From: Plasmodiophora brassicae
Lineage: Eukaryota > Endomyxa: Phytomyxea > Phytomyxea > Plasmodiophorida
Direction: 5' to 3'
Length of the DNA stretch: 64,000 nucleotides
NCBI GenBank assembly: GCA_036867785.1
Contig: CP145409.1
Location: forward strand, 496,001 to 560,000
This document shows positions 52,486 to 63,887 of the stretch, one piece after another. A program made the translations under genes and the position numbers. The notes below the pieces were generated by a model, which made no database searches, was not told where the DNA came from, and saw only the letters and a list, made by a program, of their open reading frames with translations. How positions within the stretch are numbered: the first letter of the stretch is position 1; each line of letters begins with the position of its first letter.

Positions 52486-54257
52486 TTAGAAATCAGTGTC
52501 CTCCTGGTTGTTATCGTCGTCGTCCTCCTCTTCGTCTTCCTCCTGGTCCAGCTGCGACATCGATTCGTCGTCTTCGTCGTTCAGCTCCTAACCAAGTCTC
52601 AATGACGGTAATGGCGTTATTTCATTGGACGAAGCACCTGCTCCTCGTCGGCAGTGAAGTCGGACTCCTCAGTTTCGTCGGACGAATCGCCGCCGATCAT
52701 CGACCCCACGACCGCTCCCGAATGCAGGTCCTTGTTCCGCCCGCGAGGGTCGGCTGCCCGAGGTCGTGCCATACGAAATGCATTGCCTGGCTTCGCGATA
52801 GGCTCTTCTTCCTCGGACGACTACAAGCGTGGGATCAGGACGAGCGTCCACTGGCGAACGGCAGCGACAACGGGTACCCCGGCGTCGGATTCCACTGGAT
52901 CGTCGATGTGGTTCTCGTCGACCTGCTGTTCTCCACGAAGGATGCGAAGTTCTTCGTCGCGTAGGTGACGACGCATCTTACGAAGCTCGCGATCGGACTC
53001 CTGACACACCATTGGCCACGTGTCAGTGGGGAAGCAGGCCCCTGGGCCACGATCCCCGTACGAGTTTGAGCTCTTGTTCGGCGAACTGGACTTGCTGCAT
53101 CTCGGATTCGAGGTAGTTCAGGTTGACGAACCTGTCCATGTAGACGGCGTAGACCGATTTCAGTTCGGCCTCCAGCTGGGCGTACTCGGCCATGAAGGCC
53201 GGCCTGCACAGCGAATCGGTCAGGTGGTGCGCCCCGCTGGCTCGATGCATGCACCATCGTACTTGACTTTCTTCATACTCTTCAGCCGCTTTACTGCTCG
53301 GTCCAGCTCGACCTGTTTCCGTTCGATCTTCGTCTGGATCGACGCCCGATCCGATTCGAGCGTCCTGCAATTCGAAGTTAGCGTTACTGCCTGGTCGGCA
53401 AGCGCGTTGATCTGCATTCGCATCGTCTTATCGATCTCAAACTGCCACACAGACCAACGCGTCAATTCGCGGGACGTCAGCAACCGGTTGCCTGCATACC
53501 TGAGGGTTGTCACTTTCAAGGTTATGACTCATCTCGTCGATAAACTTCATGGTCCTGTCCCGCGCCGTCTGCCTGTGGTTTCAGACGCGCAGGCTAGCAA
53601 CGGCATGGTGACGGTGTGACCTTCAGGTTGGGCTCATTGCCCAGAAGGGTGTAGAGCTTGCTGCCACTGTCGATGATGGCGGCCGCCATGGCGCGAGCGT
53701 CCTTCAGGTCTGTCTGCGGTTGCGGAATGGACCCTTCGACATCACTCTGCGTTCGACGTATTCAGAAGGCGCAGCGCCCGTCAACGTTTGCGTCTGGGAC
53801 AGGCGAACCTTCGGGAGCGATGTGGCCTTGAACAGCAATGACGACACTTTGAGCAGCTCCTGAACGGCGTACCCGTCGGCCTGGTACAACTTTCTAATGT
53901 TCAGCTTGACGTTGGCCTTGGCGAACAGGAGGCGGGCGGCAGACTTGAGGAAATCGACACGAGCGATTTCCGTGCTGATATCATCCGACAGGTCATTCGT
54001 CGGATCGAACCTATGCTCGCAGGGTTAACGGCAATGACGCTGCCGGTCTACCGAGACCCGTTTCTCACCTGCTGGCGAACCAGAACAAGATGTCGGCAAC
54101 TAGCTCGAAGTTGGGCGTGCGGAAGTTGTCCATCGAGATCAGGCGGTGGTACCCCAGGGATTTCATCGTCTCGGTGAAGTCTACAGCGCGTGATCAGCGT
54201 CTGTACAATTAGGGCGCGCATCCACGAGCACCCACTTCGTAGCTCGCGGAACGACAT
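52486..54257 (-). CDS. IFT38/CLUAP1, intraflagellar transport B subunit
   Basis: Part of the peripheral IFT-B complex that carries cargo to the flagellar tip. The start MSFRELR at 54257 matches MSFRDLR of animal CLUAP1. The calponin-homology-like half includes the family's KxxxxADGYAVxELLKxxxxL block, here [19 protein letters not shown]. The coiled-coil half reads [60 protein letters not shown] and [20 protein letters not shown]. The tail is acidic and ends EDTDF; human CLUAP1 ends in SDNDF. About eight short introns. Together with the C2/transglutaminase-like gene it shows that the organism builds flagella. Confidence 0.9.
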
Positions 54258-54458
54258 ACTCACCTGGCGCGTCTGGCGCCACAACGAAGGTGAACAGGTC
54301 CCGCTGGGCACTGACCCTCTACTGCATCAGTCACAGTCAGCACGACCCATTCCCGGCTGTGCCATGTGTACGCTCTCAACGCGCCACGCTCGGGAAACGT
54401 CTGCCAACGGTGCGACGATATCTCGTCGATACAGTACTCGATCATATCTTGGCTTGGC

Positions 54459-55629
54459 ATGGGAACTGAGCATCGTTTCAGTAACGCGGGCGCTCGAGTG
54501 CTGAGCCTGGCGCTATCGGAGACAGGGCAGGTGCTCGTATCCGGTGGCGTTGACGGTTGCGTTCGCGTATGGGACTTGGGCGACGACCCTGTCACCGACC
54601 CTACGACCACCTTGCGCTTCTCCAACCATCAGACCGCTTCTCAGAGCGCTTGGGCGGCAGCGGTCTCCACAGACGCGTCAGGGTCGCTCATCGCCGGTGC
54701 CCGAGGTGGTCACCTGCGAGTCTGGAAGAGATCACCGTTGCAACCGGATCTGACTCCGCTCACCAACGTCGACCTTCAATCGCACATCTACAAGGTAAAC
54801 CATGCAGTCCTTGCTGACGAGTGGACCGGCACCGAACCCTGGACAGGTTGCACTGTCACTCGATGGTTCCTGTCTGGCACTCGGAGCGGAGAACGGCCTG
54901 GCGTCAGCGTTCGACGTTGGGTCATCGCTCAGAAGCGTGCAACACTTCCGACACGACAGCGCCGTCCAGGCTGTGGCCATGTCTGGTAACGGCAACCTCA
55001 TAGTCTCAGCAACGGCGACAGGGGCCGTCACCATGTGCGACGTGAGAGGAGGGGGACGCCCGCGGATCATGCTCGAACCAGATAGTGCCGATAGAAACGA
55101 TCCGTCGTCGTCGTCGTCATTTCTGGCGCTGGCGTGCTCTGCGGATGGGTCGATCGTAATTGGCGCTGGAACGAACGGTCGCGTTCGAGTTTACGATTCG
55201 CGGTCCAGGCGAGCGCTTCGCGACATGGCCGGCGATAGCAGGTTTCCCGTGATGGTAATGGGCGCGAATGCAACGGCCACCAAAGCGGTGACCGTCCCGA
55301 TACGCGGGCCGCCTACTGTATGGGATTGTAGGCAGGGGCGCGAACTTTGCAGAATCGTGCAGGACGGCAACACCTGTGACCCCGTTACGACGGTGGCGCC
55401 ACGCCTGGCAGGCGCCATGTCAGCGGACGGGTCGCGAATCGTCGTCGGCGCCGGAGTGGACCAAGACGATATCTCGTGCATCGTCAGAGACCCGACGATC
55501 AGCTGGCCCGTCATGCTCAAGTACGCGCGGGAGCAGAGCCCTCTGCAGGCGGTCCTCAGCAGCAGCCTACGTGAGGATCGCGTGTTCCGACTCGTCGATG
55601 CCTTCAGGCCAGGCATCTGCAGGTTCTGA
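54459..55629 (+). CDS. WD40-repeat protein
   Basis: Two exons joined across GTAAACC...GGACAG. Repeats: SLALSETGQVLVSGGVDGCV with RVWDL; AVSTDASGSLIAGARGGHLR with VWK; VALSLDGSCLALGAENGLAS; AVAMSGNGNLIVSATATGAV; ALACSADGSIVIGAGTNGRV with RVYDSRS; a weaker one with TVWDCRQG; and AMSADGSRIVVGAGVDQDDI. So six or seven blades, about 370 residues, one propeller. The last ~30 residues (REDRVFRLVDAFRPGICRF) are outside the repeats. Which WD40 family it is cannot be said; it is not G-beta (no N-terminal coiled coil). Starts about 200 bases from the divergent IFT38 gene. Confidence 0.8.
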
Positions 55630-55666
55630 CAGCTATAGAGGTGGGGCGGAGTCACGTGTCGAACGT

Positions 55667-56674
55667 TCATTGCCCACCGTCGATTAACTTCAGCGAACGC
55701 AGGAGCACCAACTGGGCGCTGACGAAGGCATCGCCGATAACAAACGACGCAAGTAGAGCGGTAAACGTTGCCAGCCCGACCGCAACTGACACTCTTGTTG
55801 GAACGATGGCGCTCCACGCTGGAATGGTCAGACTTCGTGCTTCACGACGCAGCGCGTCGATGGACGACTGGTTGCGAACGACCACGTCGGCCCGTCGAAC
55901 CTTCTCGGACGGGGGCATCTGCGACGCGATCTTCTGCTTTGCCTCCGCTTCGGTACATTGCCCGCGCTGGCACACGTACCGAATCTGGTCCGCCTCGTCG
56001 CAATCCACAGCAACAACATAGTCGCAGATTCGGAAGAGCCCTGGCCGTCAGCCGTCAGCGAGATAGCGGCCAGGCAGCGTTCCATTCGGTTCACGATACC
56101 CGATTCGAACAGCAGTGGAGCCTCGATGAAAACGACGCTGTGACCCTGGAGCAGGAAGCAGGATGCGATACGTTTGAGGAGTTTCTTGAGGACCGGCACG
56201 CGCATCATCGAGCTCAGCTGGCGAAGTTTGTCGGGATCGTTAAACACGATCGTGGCCAGGGCCGGACGATGTATTGCTCCTGTGTCGGGATCAAGCAGGG
56301 CCGTTCGCTTATCGGGGTCCGATCCAGCGAACACTTTCAGTATGCGCGACCACACATCGGTGCCCTGGCAAACGGCAACAATGAGCCAGATGATATGCAT
56401 CGTTGTCACGTGCGCATACAGGAAGTTGTAGCTCATGAGCGATATCGTCCAGATCGATCACAGCGGCACCGCCCTTGGCGAGCTCCCTGCAGAATGTCGA
56501 CTTGCCGCTTGACACCTGTCAGGCGCCCAGCCATCGACAATATGCCGACGCGCGGTCGTACCAGGCAATGCCACCCGTAACGCCGACAACGACGAGCCCC
56601 ATGTAACGACGCAGCGCGACACTGGCCGCTGCTGCGATGGCCGCCAGCACGGCCGACCCGGCCCACGACAACAT
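55667..56674 (-). CDS. dephospho-CoA kinase, membrane-anchored
   Basis: Last step of coenzyme A synthesis, phosphorylating the ribose 3'-OH. A hydrophobic N-terminal anchor (MLSWAGSAVLAAIAAAASVA) leads to MGLVVVGVTGGIACGKSTFC, the P-loop, rebuilt by removing an intron from GTACGACC to GTCAAG. Then AKGGAAVIDLDDIAHE; LDPDTGAIHRPALATIVFND; FIEAPLLFESGI; after an intron, VDCDEADQIRYVCQRGQCTE; AEAKQKIASQMPPSEKVRRA; DVVVRNQSSIDALRREA. A C-terminal membrane span (VSVAVGLATFTALLASFVIG) follows, as in the animal DCAKD protein. The usual HP dipeptide after the lid reads RVP. Ends 37 bases from the convergent WD40 gene. Confidence 0.87.
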
Positions 56675-57141
56675 TGACGGGTGCGCACCCACTTATGCCG
56701 TCACGCCGCGTATCGGAGGCCCTCCATGCTACCCCACTGCTATCCGTCATCCAGCGCTCAACCACGGGTAGAAATTCCGCTGTCTGTACATTGGTGTGAA
56801 CGAGCACCAGCGTCCCTGTCCAGCGCGTCCTGCCCGTACAGTGCCGAACAAGGTTTACCGTGCGCCTTCGCCCGGCGACCGACCAGCAGCGGCCCCGTAC
56901 ACGCATCATCGCTGTACTGAACGGGCACTGAGTGGTCAGGCGCTGCGTGCCCTGATCGGAATTGCAGCGACGGCTCCCGGGCAGGATGTTCACCGATCCG
57001 CTGAAGGTAGGTAGGTACATATTCGCCACCCGCAGTGGCAGAGATGCGCGTGCGGGCGGCGGCGAATCCGCGGAGTTGGGCCGTGCCGGTTGACTGGCAC
57101 TGGCGGGCGCTTAAAGTAGTACGCATCGTACGTCGTCGAAC
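56675..57141. promoter_or_regulatory. divergent promoter region
   Basis: 467 bases between dephospho-CoA kinase (minus) and the SNF2 gene (plus). Open frames across it lack recognisable content. TAGGTAGGTACAT occurs at about 57007-57020. No clear binding site was seen. Confidence 0.35.
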
Positions 57142-60100
57142 ATGGCAGCGCCAGGCGGCAAGCGCCGTCGTCGTCGTACGGACGATGCAGCAGGGGCGGC
57201 GCCGGCCAAGACGGGACGCGGTCGCGCGAAGAAGTTACGTGTGGACGAGGGCCGGACCGAGCCGGTGCCCACGACGATCGACATGCAGACGAACGAGGCG
57301 ATTGCGTTGCCGGAGATGCCGTTCGCCAGTTCGGCGTTCGGCGAGCGGGCGGCGCATCTCGACCCGGACGCGCTCGTTGGACGACTTGCCGGGTCGCTGC
57401 GTATGAGGATCACGCCGTCTAGTGACGTCCTGTCCCTGTACGCAACGGTTCGGGCCAGCAAGCGCCGCCTTCGCTCGGGGACGATTCGCTGGAATGCCGA
57501 CGGTGATGTCGGATCTGGAGGAAAACATGTCCTGACCGTGGCCAAGTTGCTGGACGCCGTCGACAATGACGCCATTCGAGCGACGTACGCTGGCGATGAC
57601 GACGATGCCCGAGGCAGGCATTTGCTGTGGTGCCTGTGCAGTCTGACGACGCCTGAGCGCGACGTCTACAACGCGCCCCTGATCCGCGTCCTGATTAACC
57701 GGGTCGACGGAGCCGAATCGGAATACGAGTTCCACGTCTATTTCACACGTCTCGTGTTCTATCTGATCGCGTTTGACCCGCTCAAGACCGTGATGGAGGC
57801 TCTGACCGCTCCTGCAACGTTCGTCGTCGACCCGTTGCATAAGTGGCCCACCTATGATGCTTGCTTTAAATCGACGACGTCCACGACGGACCCGTTCACG
57901 TTGCCAGCGTTGCTGGCCGCGCATGAGGACCAAGGTTATGCGATGACCGAACAGCCCCCAGGTCTGGACATGCAGATGATGGATTATCAACTGCAGACCC
58001 TGCGATGGATGCAGGACAGAGAAACGATTCCGCGCGGGCTGAACTCCATGTTCTGGGAGAAGCGCCGATGGTCCGATGTCAGTGGAGGCGACGCCGATGC
58101 CGATACGTTCTACTACATGCCGTCAACTGGCGAGCTGCGTCTCGAGGCACCTGCGGTGGTTCGCGGCGGCTTGCTCTGCGAAGAGATGTACGTGTGGCGT
58201 TGTGATATGTTAGGGCGTCTCCGTAATGAACTATTACTGTAGGGGTTTGGGGAAGACTCTTGAGGTCGTCGCGCTGATCCTGTGGAGCAAGCTCAAGGAC
58301 AGGGGCGCATCTGTTGCCAGGAATTACCCTGGGGCACGCTTGTACAAGTCCTCGGCGACGCTGATTGTCGTGCCCGCTCCTCTAGTCAGCCAGTGGGAAA
58401 CCGAAATCATCAAGTACGTTCAGCCGGGGGTACTCTCGGTTTTCGTCCACAGCGAAAGGATCCACGGCCGATGCACGGTCGACGGGAAACGCGAATGCCC
58501 ACCGGGCTCATCGTGCATCGGTCAAGCCAGACACGTCGCTAATCGGTCAGCCGCTCTCGCGTCTGCCGCCGATATCGTCATCACGACGTACAAGACGTTG
58601 CTCGACGATGCATGCCTGCAGAAAATCGCCTGGAAGCGCATCGTCCTTGACGAGATGCAAGAGATTCGGTCGTCGACGACTGAGCTGGCGGTGGCGTGTC
58701 GATCTCTGCAATGCGATCTGCGCTGGATGGTATCGGGGACGCCTCTCTTTTCAAGTATCAACGACCTGAACGGCGAGCTGAACTTCTTGGCCGTTATGCC
58801 GTTCTGCCTGAACGATAACGACGATGGGTTCTGGGGTGCTCGCATTGGCCGGCCCTGGGCACAGCGTGAGCCCGACGCTTTGAAGTTGCTGCATACTCTT
58901 CTCGACGGGATCATGATCCGGCACAGCAAATCGCAGACGACGCTGTCCGGCCGGGCGCTGATCTCTTTACCGCCTGCGACCAAAACCTATGTACCGGTCT
59001 CGATCGATGACACGTCCAACGCGCACGTCTTCGTCGTGAAGTTCGTTGAGCGCCTTGCCGCCGACATCTTCGAGCTCATGCGTCGGGGACGAATTCGACT
59101 AGACAAGTCGATGCTGGGCCTCGCCAAGTCCATCTGCATTGCGCCGGCGCTCGTTAATGGTGGCAGCGGATGCCATCATCGCTTGAACCAGGTCGACCAG
59201 TACCTACGACGGTTGACCTATGCGGGCCACCGCGACGGCGACGACGTCAACGTGGACGTGGGCGGCGCATTCGTTCGCGTGGACGACATTGTCGTCATGT
59301 CAGCCGACGAGGCTATGCGCGTCCTGATGCGAACTCGGGCCCGTACCGATCGCGACGCTGACCTCGTTCGCGACGCATCCGATCGTCAAGGCAATTACAA
59401 CACGGGGCGACGGTACGCCGTTCGAACTATCCTCGACAAGGCCTGCGAAGCCATCGGCCGTCGACGCTCCCTGCAGCTGGCTGAGAGGCGTGCCCGATCT
59501 GCACGTGCGCGTTGCCGATGGCGCCTGGCACTGGAAGGCATTACCAGTGGTTTCTACGAGGCTCGGTGCGCCCTGACGTCGCCAGATGAATCACTATCCC
59601 TTTCGGGCAAAGCACAGGCGCAACTGAAACTCGTTCGCGATTTGGTGGACGCTGAGATGGCAGTGGGCGACAATCCGGGCGCCGAAGCGGATTACCGAAC
59701 CGTCGTTCGCGCCTACAAGGACGCGGCGCCTGTGGGCTGGCGTCATCGGCAAGGCGACCGAATATGGGAAGGGCGTATCCTCGCGTCAGGCGCCGTTCGC
59801 GATGACGATGATGCTGTTGCTGATTTTATCGTGGCGAGACACGCCGAGCTGGTCCAAGCTGTTGAAGCGGGCCGCGCACGAGATCGGGATGTGCTGCTGG
59901 CGGAGCTAGGCGATGCGGTTCATGCCTACGCGGATGGGCGCCCTCTCAAACAGGCCCATCCAGACGATGATGACGCGTCAGCGGTTCGTTTGCGGTTCAC
60001 CTACAAGGACGTCGAGTTGCCGCTGGCAGTATCGCCGGCGGGGGAAGCTGTTGGGAGGATCAAACGGCGGCTGGTGCCGATGCTGAAATCGGCAACCGGC

Positions 60101-61531
60101 CATTCCGCGCACGTCTCTCGCCTCTGGCTGTTTGGGCCCGGTGGCGTCGTCCTGGAGGACGACGAGCATCGTCTCTCCGACGACAGTGGTACGGGTGCGT
60201 TCCGTGTCTGGCTCGTGCCAGGGGCCCCGCGCGACGCCCCAATACGTCGAGGCCTGCTCCTCGATCTCGCCGATCACGTGCGAGAACTGACGGCGGAAAT
60301 CGGCAGCACGATCGGACAGCTGGACTGCCTGCTGCCCTACGTGCAGAAGTTGCTCTGGGCGACCCAGGCCGGCCTGGCTGCCGAGCCTGCCGACGCCGTC
60401 GTGGAGCAGAGCGGGTTCGCGAGCCTGGCCGAGATCATGGAAGGGAAAGCGCCGCCGTGCTCGATCTGCTATCAGCCCGTTCAACAGCCGACGTTCACCA
60501 GGTGCGTGCACTTGGCGTGTGCCGACTGCATCTGCACCTGGGTGCAGGCGGCACCAGTCTTCGTCCAGGAGCGGAACCCGCTGGACACCGAGAAGCGAAC
60601 CGCGTGCATGCTGTGTCGCCAACCGTTCTGCGCCTCGGAGCTCATTCGCGTTCGCGCCGAGGCACCCGGGCCCGACGACACGCCCGATAAAACAGAGGCC
60701 GACGGCAAAGCCGTTCAAGAGGAACCTCTCCCGAAACCGGCGGTCGGCGGCGGCGAACGATGCAACGAGGACTCGCAACCCCGGTTTTCTTCGGTGATCA
60801 CAATGGAGGAGCTGGACTGTATTCGCGTACACGACAGCCACGAGCTCGTGGCGATCCGGGATCCCAGGTTTCCCGCCATTACGCGCAAGGTCCTGGTCCA
60901 GTTCGCGCACGCGTCTGGGGTGCCTGCCGCGGCAAAGCCACAGCAGTCGAGCAGGTCGCACAGGTCACCCAAGGTCACGCGTCTGCTGGAGTTGCTTCGC
61001 AGGAATGGCAAGGCGAAGACCGTTGTGTTCACCCAGCACGTGCTTGCGGTATGCCATCTGTCATGCGTTCTGGCAGAGGAGAACGTTGACCACGTAACCA
61101 TCGTACGTGGTGATTCGCATGCCGACTTGTACGCCGCCGTTCGAAGGTTTTCCGTCGACGAGGAGTGCCTGGTGCTACTGCTTCACGCTGGCATGGCCGC
61201 CGCCGGTTTGACGCTGACGGCGGCGTCGCACGTCATTCTCCTGGAGCCGTTCGACATTGCTGGTCTCGAGGCGCAGGCTCTGAACAGATGCCACAGGATC
61301 GGGCAGACGCGCGATGTGTCCTGCGAGGTGCTGTATCTACAGGGCACCATCGAGGAACGTATGCTGGCGCACAGGCGCCACGAGTCACAGTTTGACCGGG
61401 GCGGCAATGACAGCGCGTCGCTGGCCGTTCTCGCGTCACAAGAAGATGGCATCGGGTCCAATCACATGCCCTCCGAACAAAAGCTCAAGTTCCTGCTCGG
61501 CATAGCTTCGTACGACTCGGCTCCGTCCTGA
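57142..61531 (+). CDS. SNF2-family ATPase with internal RING finger (SHPRH/Rad5-like)
   Basis: Large DNA-dependent ATPase with ubiquitin-ligase potential, acting on chromatin or stalled forks. Two exons join over a 55-base intron (GTACGT...CTGTAG) exactly in the ATP site: GGLLCEEM + GLGKTLEVVALIL. Then SATLIVVPAPLVSQWETEI (Ia), ADIVITTYKTLLDD, IVLDEMQEIRSSTTELAVAC (box II, DEMQ in place of DEAQ/DEAH), LRWMVSGTPLFSSINDL (III). A long insert of about 550 residues with charged helices follows, then a C3HC4-type RING (CSICYQPV, CVHLACADCICTW, CMLCRQPF), then the helicase C lobe: KTVVFTQHV, LLLHAGMAAAGLTLTAASHV, EAQALNRCHRIGQTRDVSCE (Q-x-x-GR variant). RING between the lobes is shared by Rad5, Rad16, HLTF and SHPRH; no HIRAN domain or PHD finger is seen. 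About 1,440 residues. Starts MAAPGGKRRRRR, a likely nuclear signal. Confidence 0.9.
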
Positions 61532-61759
61532 ACACTTCCTCTGTTCAAATATAGTCCTGCTAGTCTGGGAACGTTCTTTCCGGTCCATGATGTGAGCGGC
61601 TCTGCGAAGCAAATTCTATTTCTGGGCCGGTCGCTGTGGGCAGTGGATCGGCAGCAACGTACGTTCGGCAGCTAGCCCAAGCAGCAAAACGCTTGCCGAC
61701 CCGAGCGCCCGGTCGTCGTCATTTTGCCAACGACGCGCTGCAGCGCACTGCACCCCCCG

Positions 61760-63109
61760 ATGGCGACGTTCCTACTGGCAGGCCTGTTGGCGGTTGCGGC
61801 GTGGGCCCCGCTCTGCCGGGGTGCTCCGAACGCTACGGCATGCGGATGGATATGGGCCGACTGGGTTGACTCTGTCGAAGACATCGAACGATCACGCTGG
61901 CCTGAACCCGACGTCGCTGGGATCGCTGGGAGCTGGGCAGACTCCGTCAGCGAGGATGAAGGGTCGAGGAGCCCCGAGCAGAGCAGCAGGCCCACCGAAA
62001 GACTAAACTACGCCGATCTGGACGACTACGGGTCTGTCAACGCGCTTCCGCCCATCCCTTTGCGGCGATACCCCAGGTGGGGGGAAGAATCCAGCCCGAC
62101 AGCACCCAGCAGCGGGGACGACAGTGTTCAAGAGAGTGAGGATGAGTCGGCTGTGGATATGGAGGACTTGGTGGAGAACCTACAGGTCGCGCTTCAAGAC
62201 AAGTACCAGTTCACTGGCCTACTCGGACATGGGTCGTTTGGACGCGTCTACGAAGCTACCGACCGTCGATCTGGCAAACGAGTCGCCATCAAGTTCGCGT
62301 TTAGTGACCCTGACGATCTCGGCCAGAACCAGGAGTACGACCTGCAGCGCAAGGTTCATCATCATCGCAACGTCCTCACCGTGCACGAAGCCTTCGACAT
62401 GCTAGGTGGCCTGGTCTCGTGCATCGTCATGGATGTAGCCGACAGCGACCTTTTCGACCATGTAAAGGAATGCGGCGCCCTGGACGAAGAAGAGGCCCGA
62501 TCGCTGTTCGTCCAACTGGTCGATGCTGTCGACGCGTGTCACGAGGCGAAAATCGTGCATCACGACATCAAGCCGCAGAACGTGCTTCTAGCCTGTGACC
62601 GCACCCGTGTCCTTCTCTCAGATTTCGGCCTAGCTGGCTGCCCGTGTGATGACAACCCAGCACTAGAGATTCTGACGTCAACGTCCGGAACGCGAACGTA
62701 TATGCCGCCTGAGAAGATCAACGAGAAGCTGTACTGGGGCCCTCCGTCCGACGTGTGGAGCCTGGGCTGCGTCCTGTTCGTCATGCTGTCCGGGCACCAG
62801 CCGTTCAGAGTCGGCGACGACGCAGCCATTCGTGCCGGCAACTATTACCCGCTGCCCGACCATGTGTCGGGTCAGGCCAAGGACTTGATCGATTGGATCC
62901 TGCAACCTGTTGCGGCTAACAGACCGACGATCGACGATATTCGTGGGCATGTCTGGACCACAGGCCGTGCTGCTGTTGACGCTCCCCGGTACACAAGGAA
63001 GCGCCGCATGTCATATGTGGAACACGACCCGGTACTGGTGAAGTCGGCGTCGGACACGCGCGCGTCAGACGCTCAATCTTCGTCTGCGCATCGTGTCATC
63101 GGGCACTGA
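61760..63109 (+). CDS. secreted serine/threonine protein kinase
   Basis: A signal peptide (MATFLLAGLLAVAAWAPLCR), with cleavage likely after GAP, is followed by about 130 acidic, Ser/Pro-rich residues and then a complete kinase domain: GHGSFGRVYEA (Gly loop), VAIKF (VAIK Lys), VHEAFDM, IVMDVADSDLFDHV, VHHDIKPQNVLL (catalytic loop, HHD for HRD), LLSDFGLAG (DFG), MPPEKI (PPE for APE), SDVWSLGCVLFVMLSGHQPF. All catalytic residues (Lys, Asp, Asn, Asp) are present, so it should be active. The C-terminus is short and Ser-rich. One exon, 449 residues. The nearest kinase group is CAMK/ULK-like by the HHDIKPQN and GHQPF motifs. Extracytoplasmic kinases with signal peptides have been reported as effector candidates in plant-infecting protists. 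Confidence 0.85.
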   Translation: MATFLLAGLLAVAAWAPLCRGAPNATACGWIWADWVDSVEDIERSRWPEPDVAGIAGSWADSVSEDEGSRSPEQSSRPTERLNYADLDDYGSVNALPPIPLRRYPRWGEESSPTAPSSGDDSVQESEDESAVDMEDLVENLQVALQDKYQFTGLLGHGSFGRVYEATDRRSGKRVAIKFAFSDPDDLGQNQEYDLQRKVHHHRNVLTVHEAFDMLGGLVSCIVMDVADSDLFDHVKECGALDEEEARSLFVQLVDAVDACHEAKIVHHDIKPQNVLLACDRTRVLLSDFGLAGCPCDDNPALEILTSTSGTRTYMPPEKINEKLYWGPPSDVWSLGCVLFVMLSGHQPFRVGDDAAIRAGNYYPLPDHVSGQAKDLIDWILQPVAANRPTIDDIRGHVWTTGRAAVDAPRYTRKRRMSYVEHDPVLVKSASDTRASDAQSSSAHRVIGH

Positions 63110-63161
63110 TGTTGGCAATGCAACACACTGTATAAAGATGGATTGTCTATCACCTATATCA

Positions 63162-63192
63162 CTGACGACGACGACGACGACGACGACGACAA
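63162..63192. repeat. (GAC)n microsatellite
   Basis: About nine GAC triplets shortly after the kinase stop. The poly-Asp frame across it is regarded as non-coding. Confidence 0.85.
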
Positions 63193-63390
63193 CGATAGCA
63201 CTATCGAGCGACAACATAATCCGCATAGACGCTTCGCAAATGTTCCCCTGTGCTCTACGGGTTGCCCGTGGCTTCGTGCTCGCATGACATTCCAGACTCG
63301 CGAAAACGGCGCCAATGTCGCGTCGGCTCAACGCACAAGTCCAGTCGACTCCGCCGATCAGGGCTACGTAGACCCAATTAGACGCTCGTC

Positions 63391-63440
63391 CTGTATGCAT
63401 GAACGAGTCATCTGTATGCATGAAACGAGTCATCTGTTTT
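63391..63440. repeat. direct repeat of TGTATGCATGAACGAGTCATC
   Basis: Two adjacent units of 21-22 bases (TGTATGCATGAA-CGAGTCATC), with a weaker third start (TGTTTTCATGAGACGA). Each unit contains GAGTCA, half of the AP-1-like core seen in the secreted block, and the palindrome ATGCAT. Confidence 0.7.
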
Positions 63441-63887
63441 CATGAGACGAGGTAATGGTCCGTTGGAGTGACCCGCCCGGGGCATCGGAGCCGTTCTAGG
63501 TATGTCCCAGTGATGGGTAGGCTCCGTTTGGCGCAATACGTTACTGGTTCTGCGACAGATCATGGAAGAAGACACGTTGGGGGGCGTTGCCGACGAGCAA
63601 GACGGACCGCCGAGGGATTCCAGACCAACAGGTGGACATTTCATACCCCATTTATCAAGCTCAGACCATGTCTATGTTCCGACATACGCAGGATTGCAGC
63701 CTCCTTCTCCGCAATGTGCTGGAAGTGGTACGGAGTATATCGCGCAGTTCCGGGCCGATCTATATTTGGCTCGAGTCTGCAAGTTGCTTCGCAGCTGCAG
63801 CAAGGGTCAAACGCAAAAGGCAGACGTCGAGTCGAAGGGTTCCTTCTGCCGAAGACGGGCCGCGTTTAACATTGATACTTCGGCAGC

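Larger units (their letters stand above)
63110..63887. other. intergenic region with repeats, no firm gene
   Basis: Holds a (GAC)n microsatellite (about 63162-63192) and a pair of 22-base direct repeats (63391-63440). A frame at 63562-63891 (MEEDTLGGVADEQDG) codes about 109 residues with no recognisable domain and overlaps the start of the next gene by a few bases; it may be the upstream region of that gene rather than a gene of its own. Confidence 0.4.

Noticed and set aside
54459-55629. G-beta identity for the WD40 protein, to complete a heterotrimer
   Set aside because: It lacks the N-terminal coiled coil and the G-beta blade motifs; the tail is also different.
59978-60961. Minus-strand frame of 327 codons opposite the SNF2-RING gene
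   Set aside because: Antisense to the RING and helicase coding region; no recognisable content.
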